Translations under genes and position numbers: made by a program
Notes under the pieces: generated by a model
What the model was told of the DNA's origin: nothing
Seen by the model: only the letters and a program-made list of their open reading frames with translations
Database searches by the model: none
Part shown: piece by piece, positions 24,811 to 33,150 of the stretch
Layout: the number at the start of each line of letters is the position of its first letter
Position numbering within the stretch: the stretch's first letter is position 1
NCBI RefSeq assembly: GCF_902150035.1
Contig: NZ_LR597512.1
Coordinates: 1-48,480, forward strand
Reading direction: 5' to 3'
Source: Enorma burkinafasonensis
Lineage (GTDB): Bacteria; Actinomycetota; Coriobacteriia; Coriobacteriales; Coriobacteriaceae
DNA: 48,480 nt

Positions 24811-25626
24811 TCAGTAGGCCCACATGTGGTTCACGGGGCCGGAGCCGTGGCCGAGGTCGAGCCCGGCGGCTAGCGCGCCCGTGAGGTACTCCTTCGCCTG
24901 GTTGATGGCCTCGGGCAGCGTGCGCCCCTGCGCGAGCGCGCAGGCGATCGCCGAGGAGAGCGTGCAGCCGGTGCCGTGGGTGTTCTCGGTCTCGACGCGC
25001 GCATGGCGGAACCACGTGATGCGCGGGGCGTCGCACTCGTTCGCGACGGGCTCGGCGAGCACGTCGTTGGCGTCGTTCACGTTGTGGCCGCCCTTGACGA
25101 GGACGGCGCACCCATAGCGGCGCGCCAGCTCGGCGGCGACCGTCTCCTGGTCGTGCGACGATTCGATCGCGTGCCCCACGAGCGCCTCGGCCTCCTTGAT
25201 GTTGGGCGTGATGACGCGGGCGAGCGGGAAGAGGCGCCCGGTGAGCGCCGACACCGCGTCCTCGTCGATGAGGCGCGCGCCCGAGGTCGCGACCATCACG
25301 GGGTCGACCACGATGTCGCTCGCCTCCCAATGGGCGAGCCGCTCGGCGATGGCCTCGATGATGGCGGCGGAGGACACCATGCCGATCTTGACCGCCGCCG
25401 GCGGGATGTCCTCGAAGACCGCGTCGATCTCATCGGCGACGAACTCCGGCGTCGCGTCCAGCACGGCGCGCACGCCGAGGGTGTTCTGCGCCGTGAGCCC
25501 GGTGATCGCGGTCTCGGCGTACAGGCGGTGGGCGGTTATGGTCTTGATGTCTGCCTGGATGCCCGCCCCGCCGCTCGAGTCGGAGCCGGCGATGGACAGG
25601 ACGGCGGGCACGGTCTTGACGTTCAT
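24811..25626 (-). CDS. thiD: Hydroxymethylpyrimidine/phosphomethylpyrimidine kinase ThiD
   Basis: 271 residues. Phosphorylates HMP twice to HMP-PP for thiamine synthesis. Ribokinase-fold motifs: S-I-A-G-S-D-S-S-G-G-A-G-I-Q-A-D (11-26), K-I-G-M-V (80-84), D-P-V-M-V-A, T-P-N-I-K-E-A, and the anion-hole H-G-T-G-C-T-L-S-S. Separated from thiC-M-E by a carrier gene on the other strand and without a TPP riboswitch of its own, so it is regulated apart. Confidence 0.96.
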   Translation of the reverse strand: MNVKTVPAVLSIAGSDSSGGAGIQADIKTITAHRLYAETAITGLTAQNTLGVRAVLDATPEFVADEIDAVFEDIPPAAVKIGMVSSAAIIEAIAERLAHWEASDIVVDPVMVATSGARLIDEDAVSALTGRLFPLARVITPNIKEAEALVGHAIESSHDQETVAAELARRYGCAVLVKGGHNVNDANDVLAEPVANECDAPRITWFRHARVETENTHGTGCTLSSAIACALAQGRTLPEAINQAKEYLTGALAAGLDLGHGSGPVNHMWAY

Positions 25627-26001
25627 GGTTACCTCGTTTCCCCGATGCCGTGGCCGCGGTGCGGGACGGGCCCCTCGCCCGACTGCCGTGTCGCGGCCGC
25701 TTGGGTAGCTGTACCCGTTTGCGCGCGCGGGTAAGCAGGGCGCGCGGACCTCTCCGTATCGCCAGAACTCCCCGCGGGCGCCGCGTCGCCCCGGATGCGA
25801 GCCGCCTGCCGGCTCGATGCGCCCCTCTCGCCCCGGATGCGTGCTGCCCCTCGCGTCAATGGCAGCTTGAAGAGCGTGTTCTTGCAGGTAATCGACGCCG
25901 TATGATGCATTGTCCCAACCTGTATCCCCATGTCCTGTTTCAATTCATGCATAAAAGGGCTACCATTATGCGCGCTTTGTCCGCAGCGGTAAGGAGTACG
26001 C
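25627..26001. other. Divergent intergenic region thiD / carrier
   Basis: 375 bp. A 14-bp direct repeat, TCGCCCCGGATGCG, lies at 25785 and 25828. The carrier-proximal 120 bp are AT-richer and contain CATGCATAAAAG (~25948) near a likely promoter. No gene seen. Confidence 0.4.
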
Positions 26002-27513
26002 ATGTCTCAAGACCAAGCTGGCTCGAGTCCTGAGGAGCTCGGGTCGAACGGGGGGAACAAGGCCGAGCAGAAGGTCATGATCTCCTCCTACACCATCCTC
26101 GTCATCATCACGCTCATCGTCGGCGTGGCGACCGTCTTTTTGTCGCGGGTGCTTCCCGGCGTCACTGCGGCGTCGCTGTCTGACATCCTCGCGTCGCCCG
26201 TCATGGGCTTCCTCGACGGCATCGAGGTGTCGCTGTTCCTGCTCATCCTCGGCGGCTGCCTGGGTATCGTGAACAGGCTGGGCGCCCTCGACGCGGGCAT
26301 CGCCGCGCTCGTGCGCGCGCTCCACGGCCACGAGACGGTGCTCATCGCCGCGATCATGGCCATCTTCGCGCTGCTGGGCTCGACCTACGGCTTCTGCGAG
26401 GAGACGATCCCGTTCTACGCGCTGCTCTCGGCGACGCTGTTCGCCGCGGGCTTCGACACCATGGTCGCCGCCGCGACGGTGCTGCTGGGCGCCGGCGTGG
26501 GCTGCCTGGGCTCCACGGTCAACCCGTTTGCCGTGGGTGTGGCCATCGACTCGCTCGCGAGCGTGGGGATCGAGGCCAACCAGGGCATCGTCATCGTGCT
26601 CGGCTTCATCCTTACCGTGGTGAGCTACGCCATCTCGCTCTTCTTCATCCTGCGCTACGCCAACCGCGTGCGCCGCGACAAGGGCTCGACCATCCTGTCG
26701 CTCCAGGAGCAGGCCGCGGCCGAGGAGGCCTACGGCAAGGAGGCCACCGAGAAGGTCGAGACGCTTGAGTTCACCGGCAAGCGCAAGCTCGCGCTCGCGC
26801 TGTTCGGCCTGTCCTTCGTGGTCATGATCTGCGGCTTCATCCCGTGGGAGGACTTCGGCGTGAGCATCTTCACCGCCGGCGGCGTGTACGATGCGGCCGA
26901 GGAGGTCTGGGCCACCATGCCCTGGAGCGGCATCATCACCGGCAACCCGGTGGGCGAGTGGTACTTCAACGACGCCTCGATCTGGTTCTTCCTCATGGCG
27001 ATCGTGATCGGCGTGCTCGGCGGCCTGCGCGAGAACGAGATCGTGGACGCGTTCCTCTCGGGCGCCGCCGACATGATCGGCGTCGCGCTGATGGTCGGCC
27101 TGTCGCGCGCCATCTCGATCCTGATGGGCGAGACCGGCCTCGACATCGTGATCCTGAACGGCGCCTCCGCGGCGCTCGCCGGCACGAGCGCGCTCATCTT
27201 CGGGCCGCTGTGCTACCTCGTGTACCTGGGCCTTTCCGTCGTCATCACCTCGACGTCGGCGCTTGCCACCATCTCCATGCCCATCCTGGGGCCGCTGGCG
27301 GCGAACCTCGGCTTCTCGCCCGAGGTCATCATCGCCATCTTCTGTGCGGCGAACGGTCTCGCGAACCTCTTCAGCCCCACGGCGGTGTTCCTGCCGGGCC
27401 TGCTGCTCGCCCGCGTGCAGTACCCCACCTGGCTCAAGTGGGCGCTCGTGCCCATCGTGACCATCGCCGTCGCGAGCGTGGTCATCACCACCGCGGGCCT
27501 CTTGATTCTGTAG
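26002..27513 (+). CDS. YfcC/DcuC-type anaerobic carrier
   Basis: 503 residues, about 12 transmembrane helices with a charged central loop (~225-255). Belongs by sequence pattern to the C4-dicarboxylate anaerobic carrier-like/YfcC superfamily: L-G-S-T-Y-G-F-C-E-E-T-I-P-F-Y (115-129), G-C-L-G-S-T-V-N-P-F-A-V (~169-180), and the mirrored S-T-S-A-L-A-T-I-S-M-P and A-N-G-L-A-N-L-F-S-P-T blocks in the second half. Members move dicarboxylates, arginine/ornithine or peptides; substrate undetermined. It lies between thiamine genes, but nothing shows a thiamine role. SD TAAGGAG. Ends at the terminator at 27562. Confidence 0.85.
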   Translation: MSQDQAGSSPEELGSNGGNKAEQKVMISSYTILVIITLIVGVATVFLSRVLPGVTAASLSDILASPVMGFLDGIEVSLFLLILGGCLGIVNRLGALDAGIAALVRALHGHETVLIAAIMAIFALLGSTYGFCEETIPFYALLSATLFAAGFDTMVAAATVLLGAGVGCLGSTVNPFAVGVAIDSLASVGIEANQGIVIVLGFILTVVSYAISLFFILRYANRVRRDKGSTILSLQEQAAAEEAYGKEATEKVETLEFTGKRKLALALFGLSFVVMICGFIPWEDFGVSIFTAGGVYDAAEEVWATMPWSGIITGNPVGEWYFNDASIWFFLMAIVIGVLGGLRENEIVDAFLSGAADMIGVALMVGLSRAISILMGETGLDIVILNGASAALAGTSALIFGPLCYLVYLGLSVVITSTSALATISMPILGPLAANLGFSPEVIIAIFCAANGLANLFSPTAVFLPGLLLARVQYPTWLKWALVPIVTIAVASVVITTAGLLIL

Positions 27514-27532
27514 GGGCCCTGCGGGTTGCCTC

Positions 27533-27693
27533 GCGCAACTCGTTTCGGTATTCGGTGTGAGAAATGGGACTGTCGGGAATACCCGTCAGTCCCATTTTCT
27601 TTTCCGCAGGTCAGAGGCCCGCCGATTTTCCGTTTTGGCGCCCTTCTGTCGCATCCGCCGAAACTCGCACCGAATACCGCAACGAGCGTGCGA
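27533..27693. mobile_element. MITE-like inverted-repeat element, copy 1
   Basis: About 161 bp bounded by inverted repeats of ~27 bp: CTCGTTTCGGTATTCGGTGT on the left and CACCGAATACCGCAACGAG on the right. It sits between the convergent carrier and thiE genes and contains a terminator. Related ends bound a similar element at 46563. No transposase. Confidence 0.65.
27562..27602 (+). terminator. Terminator inside MITE-like copy 1
   Basis: 11-bp stem AAATGGGACTG (27562-27572) with CAGTCCCATTT (27587-27597), a nested CGGG/CCCG stem in the loop, then T-rich. Confidence 0.8.
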
Positions 27694-27709
27694 ACGGGCC
27701 CGCGCGACC

Positions 27710-28402
27710 CTAGGGGAGCACGCGGTCGAGGGCGTCCGAGAGCTCGCGCGTGGCCGCCGGGATGTCGTCGGCGGCGAAGATGGCCGAGACCACCGCCGCG
27801 CCGTCCACGCCGGTGCCCGCGAGCACGTCGAGCGTGCCCGCATGCAGCCCGCCGATGCCCACCACGGGGATCTCGACCGCCTGGCAGATGCGGGCGAGCT
27901 CGTCTTTGGTCACGTCGACGGCGTCGGGCTTGGTCGGGGTGGGGATGAGGGCCCCCACGCCCAGGTAGTCGGCACCGGCGGCCTCGGCCGCGCGCGCCTC
28001 CTCGACCGTCTGGGCGGAGACGCCGACGATCGCGTCGGGCCCCAGGATGCGGCGGGCGTCGGAGCAGGCGACGTCGCTCTGGCCCACGTGCACGCCGTCC
28101 GCGCCCGAGCGCCGCGCCGCCTCGACGTCGTCGTCGATGAGGAAGGGCACGCGCGCGGTGCGGCAGATGGGCAGGATGGTGGCGGCGAGCTCGACGATCG
28201 CATCGGTGCCGAGGTGCTTCTCGCGCAGCTGCACGCAGGTGGCGCCGGCGTCTACGGCCTCCTGCACGCACGCGGCGAGCGTCCGCCCGCGCAGCCAGGC
28301 GCTGTCCGTGACCGCGTAGAGCCGCATGGCGCGGCGGATGTCGTCGGGGCCCCAGGCGCCGCGCCGCGCGGGCGCGGCCGCCTGCTCCCGGTCGGCCGCC
28401 AT
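27710..28402 (-). CDS. thiE: Thiamine-phosphate synthase ThiE
   Basis: 230 residues. Joins HMP-PP and thiazole phosphate. TIM-barrel landmarks: L-Y-A-V-T-D at ~32, Q-L-R-E-K, D-D-D-V, G-V-H-V-G-Q-S-D, P-T-P-T-K-P and G-I-G-G-L. A ~28-residue Ala/Arg-rich N-terminal extension precedes the domain. Start at 28402 is one base past the thiM stop with GAGGAG 7 nt upstream inside thiM, so translation is coupled. Last gene of thiC-thiM-thiE. Confidence 0.95.
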   Translation of the reverse strand: MAADREQAAAPARRGAWGPDDIRRAMRLYAVTDSAWLRGRTLAACVQEAVDAGATCVQLREKHLGTDAIVELAATILPICRTARVPFLIDDDVEAARRSGADGVHVGQSDVACSDARRILGPDAIVGVSAQTVEEARAAEAAGADYLGVGALIPTPTKPDAVDVTKDELARICQAVEIPVVGIGGLHAGTLDVLAGTGVDGAAVVSAIFAADDIPAATRELSDALDRVLP

Positions 28403-28403
28403 G

Positions 28404-29237
28404 CTAGAGCTCCTCAACGCAGGCGCCGTCCATGAGCTGGGCGGCCGTCATGTTGTAGGCGGCGTCGATGAGGTAGGTGCGGAAGCTCGCGTTGCCGTCG
28501 AGCGCGCCCATGCGACCTTCGGCGACCTCGCCCGCAAGGCCCCAGCCGGCGATGGCGGCGACGGTCGCCTCGAGCGCGCGGTCGGGGTTCGCGACGGTGT
28601 AGGCGGCGATGATGGTGTCGAGCATGCAGCCGGTGCCGGTGATCTTGCCCATGATGGCGCGGCCGTTGCGCACGGCGACGGCGCGCTCGGCGGTCGCCAC
28701 GAGGTCGATCGCGCCGGTGACGGCGACGATGCAGCCGAGCTTGCCGGCGAGCTCGCGCACGACGGCGGCGACCTCGGCGAGGTTCTCCTCGGTCACGGCG
28801 TCGTCGGGGTTGGCGTCGACGCCGCGCGTGGCCGCCGCGGCGCCGGTGAGCGCCTTGATCTCGCTCATGTTGCCGCGCACCACGGTGACGGGCAGCCCGT
28901 CGATGAGGGCGGCCGCCGTGTCGGTGCGCAGCTGGCTCGCGCCGGCGCCCACCGGGTCGAGCACGATGGGGTGGCCGAGCTCGCCGGCGACCTTGCCCGC
29001 GGCGTGCATGGTCTCGATGGTGCGGGCGTTCAGGGTGCCGATGTTCAGCACGAGGCCGCCGCAGATGCGGGTGATCGCCGGGGCGTCGTCGATGTCGTCC
29101 GCCATGATGGGGCTGCCGCCGCAGGCGAGCAGGGCGTTCGCGCAGTCGTTGACCGTGACGTAGTTGGTGATGCAGTGCACGAGCGGCGTGGTGGCGCGGA
29201 CGTTGTCGAGCGCGGCGCCGAGCAGGTTCTTGTCCAT
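28404..29237 (-). CDS. thiM: Hydroxyethylthiazole kinase ThiM
   Basis: 277 residues. Phosphorylates salvaged hydroxyethylthiazole. Ribokinase-like motifs: H-C-I-T-N-Y-V-T (21-28), D-P-V-G-A-G-A-S (93-100), R-G-N-M-S-E-I, V-A-V-T-G-A-I-D and K-I-T-G-T-G-C-M-L. With no thiazole-biosynthesis genes in the operon, this is the likely route to the thiazole half. SD AAGGGGA. 70 bp downstream of thiC. Confidence 0.95.
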   Translation of the reverse strand: MDKNLLGAALDNVRATTPLVHCITNYVTVNDCANALLACGGSPIMADDIDDAPAITRICGGLVLNIGTLNARTIETMHAAGKVAGELGHPIVLDPVGAGASQLRTDTAAALIDGLPVTVVRGNMSEIKALTGAAAATRGVDANPDDAVTEENLAEVAAVVRELAGKLGCIVAVTGAIDLVATAERAVAVRNGRAIMGKITGTGCMLDTIIAAYTVANPDRALEATVAAIAGWGLAGEVAEGRMGALDGNASFRTYLIDAAYNMTAAQLMDGACVEEL

Positions 29238-29307
29238 GGTTGAAATCCCCTTTCAGGTAGGGAGTCGGATCTGGTTTCAGGTAGCGGGTCGATGGTTCGG
29301 GTGGCGT

Positions 29308-30687
29308 CTACTCCGCGTCGAGGTCGATCGTGGTGCCCTCGAACACCTTGTTCACGGTGCGCACGGCGCACATCTTGCCGCACATGGTGCAGGTGCCCTC
29401 GGTCGAGGCAGGGGAGGCCTCGTAGCGCGCCCTCGAGGTCACGGGGTCGAGCGCGTACTGCCACATTTCATCCCACGCGAGGCGCCGGCGCGCGTCGCCC
29501 ATGCGGTTATCGGCCTCCTGCGCACCGGGCACGCCCTTGGCGATGTCCGCGGCGTGCGCGGCGATGCGCGTAGCGATGAGGCCGTCGAGCACGTCCTTCG
29601 CGTCAGGCAGGCACAGGTGCTCGGCGGGGGTCACGTAGCAGAGGAAGTCCGCGCCCGCGCTCGCGCTGATCGCGCCGCCGATGGCCGCGGTGATGTGGTC
29701 GTAGCCCACGCCGATGTCCGTGACGAGCGGGCCCAGCACATAGTAGGGCGCGCCATGGCAGAGGCTCTTCTCGAGCGCCACGTTCGCCTCGATCTCGTTG
29801 ATGGGCATGTGGCCCGGACCCTCGATCATGACCTGCACGCCCGCGTCCCAGGCGCGCTTGGTGAGCTTGCCGAGCTCGATCATCTCGGCGGTCTCCACGG
29901 CGTCGTTCGCGTCGAAGAGGCAGCCCGGGCGGCACGAGTCGCCGAGCGAGATGGTCACGTCGTACTCGTGGCAGATCTTCAGGATCTCGTCGTAGAACTC
30001 GTAGAACGGGTTCTCGTTGCCGGTAACCTCCATCCAGCCGAAGAGCAGCGACCCGCCGCGCGAGACGATGTTCATGAGGCGGCCGGTCTCCTTGAAGGTC
30101 TTGACGACGCTCTTGTTGATGCCGCAGTGGATGGTGAGGAAGTCAACGCCGTCCTCGGCATGCGCGCGCGTGACCTCCAGCAGGTCGTCGACCGTGAGCT
30201 TGACGAGGGGCTTCTCCATGTAGCCGATGGCGTCGTACATGGGGACGGTGCCCACCATGAGCGGGGTCTTCTGCACGAGCTCCTGGCGGAAGAACCGCGT
30301 CTTGCCGGAGTTCGACAGGTCCATGATGGCGTCGGCGCCGAACCGCTCGGCCGTGCGCACCTTCTCCCATTCCACGTCGGCGTCCGCGACGTCACCCGAG
30401 ATGCCGAGGTTCACGTTCACCTTGGTCGAGAGGCCCTCGCCCACGCCGCGCGGCTCGAGGCCGTACTCGAGGTGGCGGATGTTCGCCGGGATGGCGATGC
30501 GCCCGGCGGCGACACCTGCGCGGATGAACTCCGGGTCGCGATGCTCACGCTCGGCGACGGCGCGCATTGCGGGCGTGATCACGCCGGCGCGCGCGAAGTC
30601 GAGCTGTGTGACGCACGGGCTTCCGTCGGGGCGGGTGGGCGCGGTGCCCGGTGATTCGGTTGCGGTGGTCGCGTGCTGCGTATCCAT
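29308..30687 (-). CDS. thiC: Phosphomethylpyrimidine synthase ThiC
   Basis: 459 residues. Radical-SAM enzyme converting AIR to HMP phosphate. The C-terminal cluster motif is C-T-M-C-G-K-M-C (CX2CX3C), a form found in short anaerobic-type ThiC, against CX2CX4C in the longer type. Other blocks: S-N-S-G-K-T, H-C-G-I-N-K-S, S-R-G-G-S-L and E-G-P-G-H-M-P. Length suits the short class. First gene after the TPP riboswitch and the promoter at 30800. Confidence 0.97.
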   Translation of the reverse strand: MDTQHATTATESPGTAPTRPDGSPCVTQLDFARAGVITPAMRAVAEREHRDPEFIRAGVAAGRIAIPANIRHLEYGLEPRGVGEGLSTKVNVNLGISGDVADADVEWEKVRTAERFGADAIMDLSNSGKTRFFRQELVQKTPLMVGTVPMYDAIGYMEKPLVKLTVDDLLEVTRAHAEDGVDFLTIHCGINKSVVKTFKETGRLMNIVSRGGSLLFGWMEVTGNENPFYEFYDEILKICHEYDVTISLGDSCRPGCLFDANDAVETAEMIELGKLTKRAWDAGVQVMIEGPGHMPINEIEANVALEKSLCHGAPYYVLGPLVTDIGVGYDHITAAIGGAISASAGADFLCYVTPAEHLCLPDAKDVLDGLIATRIAAHAADIAKGVPGAQEADNRMGDARRRLAWDEMWQYALDPVTSRARYEASPASTEGTCTMCGKMCAVRTVNKVFEGTTIDLDAE

Positions 30688-30698
30688 GACGCACTCCC

Positions 30699-30787
30699 TT
30701 CGTTGGCATTACCCATATCAGGTTCCGCGGGTCGGGGCGGGCGCCGCCCCCTCTCAGCCTGCCGTCCCATCCTGCAAGCTCCCCGTT
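30699..30787 (-). promoter_or_regulatory. TPP riboswitch upstream of thiC
   Basis: On the minus strand the aptamer reads, in order, GGCTGAGAGG, a GC-rich variable stem, then ACCTGATATGGGTAATGCC and AACGAAGGGAG. The CTGAGA and CCTGATnTGGnTAATGCC-type cores are diagnostic of THI-box RNA. The thiC ribosome site (GAAGGGAG) follows directly on the aptamer, which suggests control of translation by SD masking; no separate terminator hairpin with a U tract is evident. Confidence 0.93.
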
Positions 30788-30799
30788 ATGTCGAGGCTG

Positions 30800-30827
30800 A
30801 TTATAGCGCGTTGGGCATACCTGTAAG
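30800..30827 (-). promoter_or_regulatory. thiC operon promoter
   Basis: Perfect TATAAT (30800-30805, minus) with CTTACA 16 bp upstream (30822-30827). Confidence 0.7.
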
Positions 30828-31211
30828 GTAAAACCGTAACCCGAATGGCGCGTGAGGTCGATTTCGAGCTCTTGCGTCCGTTCATGTTACGGTTTCGATT
30901 CGTGATGCACGGCAGCTGGATGGCACGACAGGTCGGGCTTGCGTAGCACGGTTACAACAGCCAAGTGTCGCCCAACCATCCGTCGAAAGGTGCTGCGCCG
31001 TGTGGCCGGACTCGAAGCACTCGCCCTCCGTTATAATCACCACCCCACAGGGTTTACCTGCGATTATACCATGTATATATTGTGCTCATCTGTTATGCGC
31101 TTCTGGTATGGGCACGATGAGATGCCGGGTGGCCACGACATGAAATAGCGCCGGCCGAAGCCGGGCGGCAAAGAATCAAAGTTCGAAATAGAACTGAAGC
31201 AGCCGTCTTTC
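30828..31211. other. Intergenic, start of AT-richer accessory block
   Basis: 384 bp without a supportable gene. Has a TATAAT on the plus strand at ~31033, an AT-rich stretch 31058-31090, and a short CCGGC-CGAA-GCCGG hairpin near 31155 that may end minus-strand transcription. No attachment-site copy of the tRNA-Val 3' end was found here. Confidence 0.4.
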
Positions 31212-32171
31212 TTAATGAGGAAGACCGACGAACGACCTCACGCATGGATGCGATAGCGCGGCGCATAGAATCATGATAAGAACGAGGACGGCATTGGAAC
31301 CAATTAAAAGCCTGACGGGCCAATTGCCTATCTCGATCTTCCCGTTGAACGACATCTTCCAGAGAAAGACAAACAGGATGCTGATGGCATCGATGAGGAC
31401 GAATCCGACGAGCGCGGTGAGGAACACCAGCGCTCTGAGCCCGGACGCCGTTCCAAGCGCGGAAAGGGACGATGTCGAGAATCCGACGGCACCGTTGAAG
31501 GCCAGAACTATGGCTGCGAACACGCCGAGGATGGCGATGTACTCCATTCGCATGCTATCGACCTTATCGGTAAACTTCTCTTCAAGCTCCTTTCGATTGT
31601 TGACGGCGTCCCTCTCGAGCTCCTTCCGCCTCTCGTTGAAATCCCTGATTCGGTTGCTCTGCTCTACATAGTGCCTCAATCTTGTTCGTTCGAGCTCTAT
31701 ATGGTCGCAGAGCTTTAAGACGCTTTCCGCCTGCGTGCTGGGTGCGTCGCCGCCGTCCGTCATGCGCGCGTAGACGATGTTGATATTCTCGGCAAGGCTG
31801 TTTACCTGATAAGGAACTCCGCAGTCCAGCTCCTCAGATTCCTCGAGGAGGGAAAACATTGTATCGCAGATATCCGCGTAGCTGTGCCGGTACTTTGGCG
31901 TTCCGCCGTATAGACGGTTGAAGAACTCGATTGTCGCATCGATATCTGCATCGGATAGAGCATCCTCCGGCCTGACGCTTGCCATCTCCTTAAGAAGAGA
32001 ACGTAAGGCCTTCCTTCGCTCTCCGTCATCACAGCCTTCACTCAGTTGAGGGATGTTCAGATTCGGCTTATCTATTCCACCAAACTGGTCGACAAGCGAT
32101 TGAAGGGCGGAGGAGAAGGATCTTAATAACTCGTCCGCCCCCGGATATTGATCGGACTTCCTATCTTCCAT
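31212..32171 (-). CDS. Coiled-coil three-TM protein, putative PanT-type toxin/effector
   Basis: 319 residues. N-terminal ~1-145 soluble and helical; coiled coil ~150-207 (charged, R-R-K-E-L-E-R repeats); transmembrane helices at ~211-231, 246-271 and 286-307; short tail. No enzymatic motif. Its start lies inside the end of the Panacea gene (11-bp overlap), so the two are translated together, antitoxin-like gene first. Panacea proteins neutralise diverse toxins, including ones that act at the membrane, so I infer this is the toxic or sensing partner. Lower GC than neighbours suggests transfer. Alternatives: a phage-defence membrane effector or a stress sensor. Confidence 0.6.
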   Translation of the reverse strand: MEDRKSDQYPGADELLRSFSSALQSLVDQFGGIDKPNLNIPQLSEGCDDGERRKALRSLLKEMASVRPEDALSDADIDATIEFFNRLYGGTPKYRHSYADICDTMFSLLEESEELDCGVPYQVNSLAENINIVYARMTDGGDAPSTQAESVLKLCDHIELERTRLRHYVEQSNRIRDFNERRKELERDAVNNRKELEEKFTDKVDSMRMEYIAILGVFAAIVLAFNGAVGFSTSSLSALGTASGLRALVFLTALVGFVLIDAISILFVFLWKMSFNGKIEIGNWPVRLLIGSNAVLVLIMILCAALSHPCVRSFVGLPH

Positions 32172-32634
32172 GATGAGGCCCCGTCGCAGCGGCGAGAATC
32201 ATCTCGTTCGGGATAATCCCCTTATGCTCATTTCTTACGTTGTAAACCTCATCCCACGGAGACCCTTTAGCATGGGAGATCCTAACAAGCTCCCATGGAG
32301 ACTTCTCGCGCAACAGAGCGATTCCCTCATCGATAAACTCGCGATGCGCAGGGGCAATCTGTGCACCAGAGTCGTTAAAAGAAACTCTTATCGGAGCTCC
32401 ACCGTAGTTGGAAAACTCGATATAAATCTCCCGGATGACCGGGCCGTACGGCCATGCCTCAAACTGATCGGAAAAGAGAAGATCGCCAAACACCCTGGCA
32501 AACACAATCTGAAGAAAATACAGCATCTTCTGCAACTGCAAGTTACTGATGGGCTTCTGATCCTTATAGCACTTGTCTATGACATATCGGGCGATTTGAC
32601 GCACGCGATATGGCGTTCCTGTTGACTTTCCCAT
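32161..32634 (-). CDS. Panacea (DUF4065/GepA-like) antitoxin-type protein
   Basis: 157 residues. Family blocks: I-A-R-Y-V-I-D (14-20), L-Q-L-Q-K-M-L-Y-F-L-Q (32-42), F-E-A-W-P-Y-G-P-V-I (58-67), then Y-I-E-F-S-N-Y-G. The family includes phage GepA and SocA and serves as a promiscuous antitoxin domain (PanA) in PanAT pairs; SocA also works as a protease adaptor. Start at 32634 is set by GGAGAGG 6 nt upstream; an in-frame ATG at 32658 is within the ribosome-site region. It overlaps the next gene by 11 bp. Promoter at 32661. Confidence 0.88.
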   Translation of the reverse strand: MGKSTGTPYRVRQIARYVIDKCYKDQKPISNLQLQKMLYFLQIVFARVFGDLLFSDQFEAWPYGPVIREIYIEFSNYGGAPIRVSFNDSGAQIAPAHREFIDEGIALLREKSPWELVRISHAKGSPWDEVYNVRNEHKGIIPNEMILAAATGPHHGR

Positions 32635-32660
32635 GCGATGCCTCTCCTCTCCAGACACAT

Positions 32661-32691
32661 ATCATAGCAGTTTGTTATCTCCTCACATCAA
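32661..32691 (-). promoter_or_regulatory. Promoter of the Panacea pair
   Basis: On the minus strand TTGATG (32686-32691) and TATGAT (32661-32666), 19-bp spacer; within a marked AT-rich stretch. Confidence 0.5.
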
Positions 32692-32876
32692 TTAATATAG
32701 TACATATGTTCGTGTTTTACAATGTGAAGCCAAGACAAATTGGGGAAACGCATAAGGACGCCCCTCCTTCGTTGCACGTTACCGATTGCCCTGCGCGCCA
32801 CGTGGATGCAGTGGCCACCACGTCCCATCGGAGCAAGTGCGCATCTTTCTTCATGTACTGCTGGTCTTAAAACTCC
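32692..32876. other. Remnant DNA beside the Panacea pair
   Basis: Minus-strand remnants only: a 21-codon ORF (M-R-F-P-N-L-S-W, start ~32751) with a good SD (GAAGGAGGGG) that stops in the AT-rich promoter stretch, as if a longer gene had been cut there. GCAGTGGC at 32807 and AGTGCGCAT at 32836 hint at a diverged copy of the 35-bp repeat. Confidence 0.35.
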
Positions 32877-33140
32877 TCAACCAGCGCCGGTAGCACCGAG
32901 TGGTCCACGCGTGTTCCTCGGTCGGAATCGAGGGGCGCATCTGAGCGCGTTCTGCCCCTCGCCTGGGCTGATGAGGTCGGTGAGGCGGGTGAAAACCTTC
33001 TGTCATGACCACCCGTCGACGTCACCCGCGCCGATGATCACGGCCATGATTTCGCCGATGGCGTCGACGTCGGCGTCCCTGCCGTTATACGCCCTCAGCG
33101 TCGAAGCAACGTGCTTGCACCCGTCATTCGTCATGGTCAT
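32877..33140 (-). pseudogene. Small phage-like ORF with in-frame TGA
   Basis: ATG at 33140 (AGGTGAG upstream) opens 45 codons (D-A-D-V-D-A-I-G-E-I-M-A-V-I-I-G-A-G), stops at TGA (33003-33005), and continues in frame with coherent sequence (Q-K-V-F-T-R-L-T-D-L-I) to 32877. The D-V-D-G-W-S then V-F-T-R-L order looks like one interrupted gene. It follows the Lar-like ORF by 10 bp. Confidence 0.5.
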
Positions 33141-33150
33141 GTCGGCTCAC

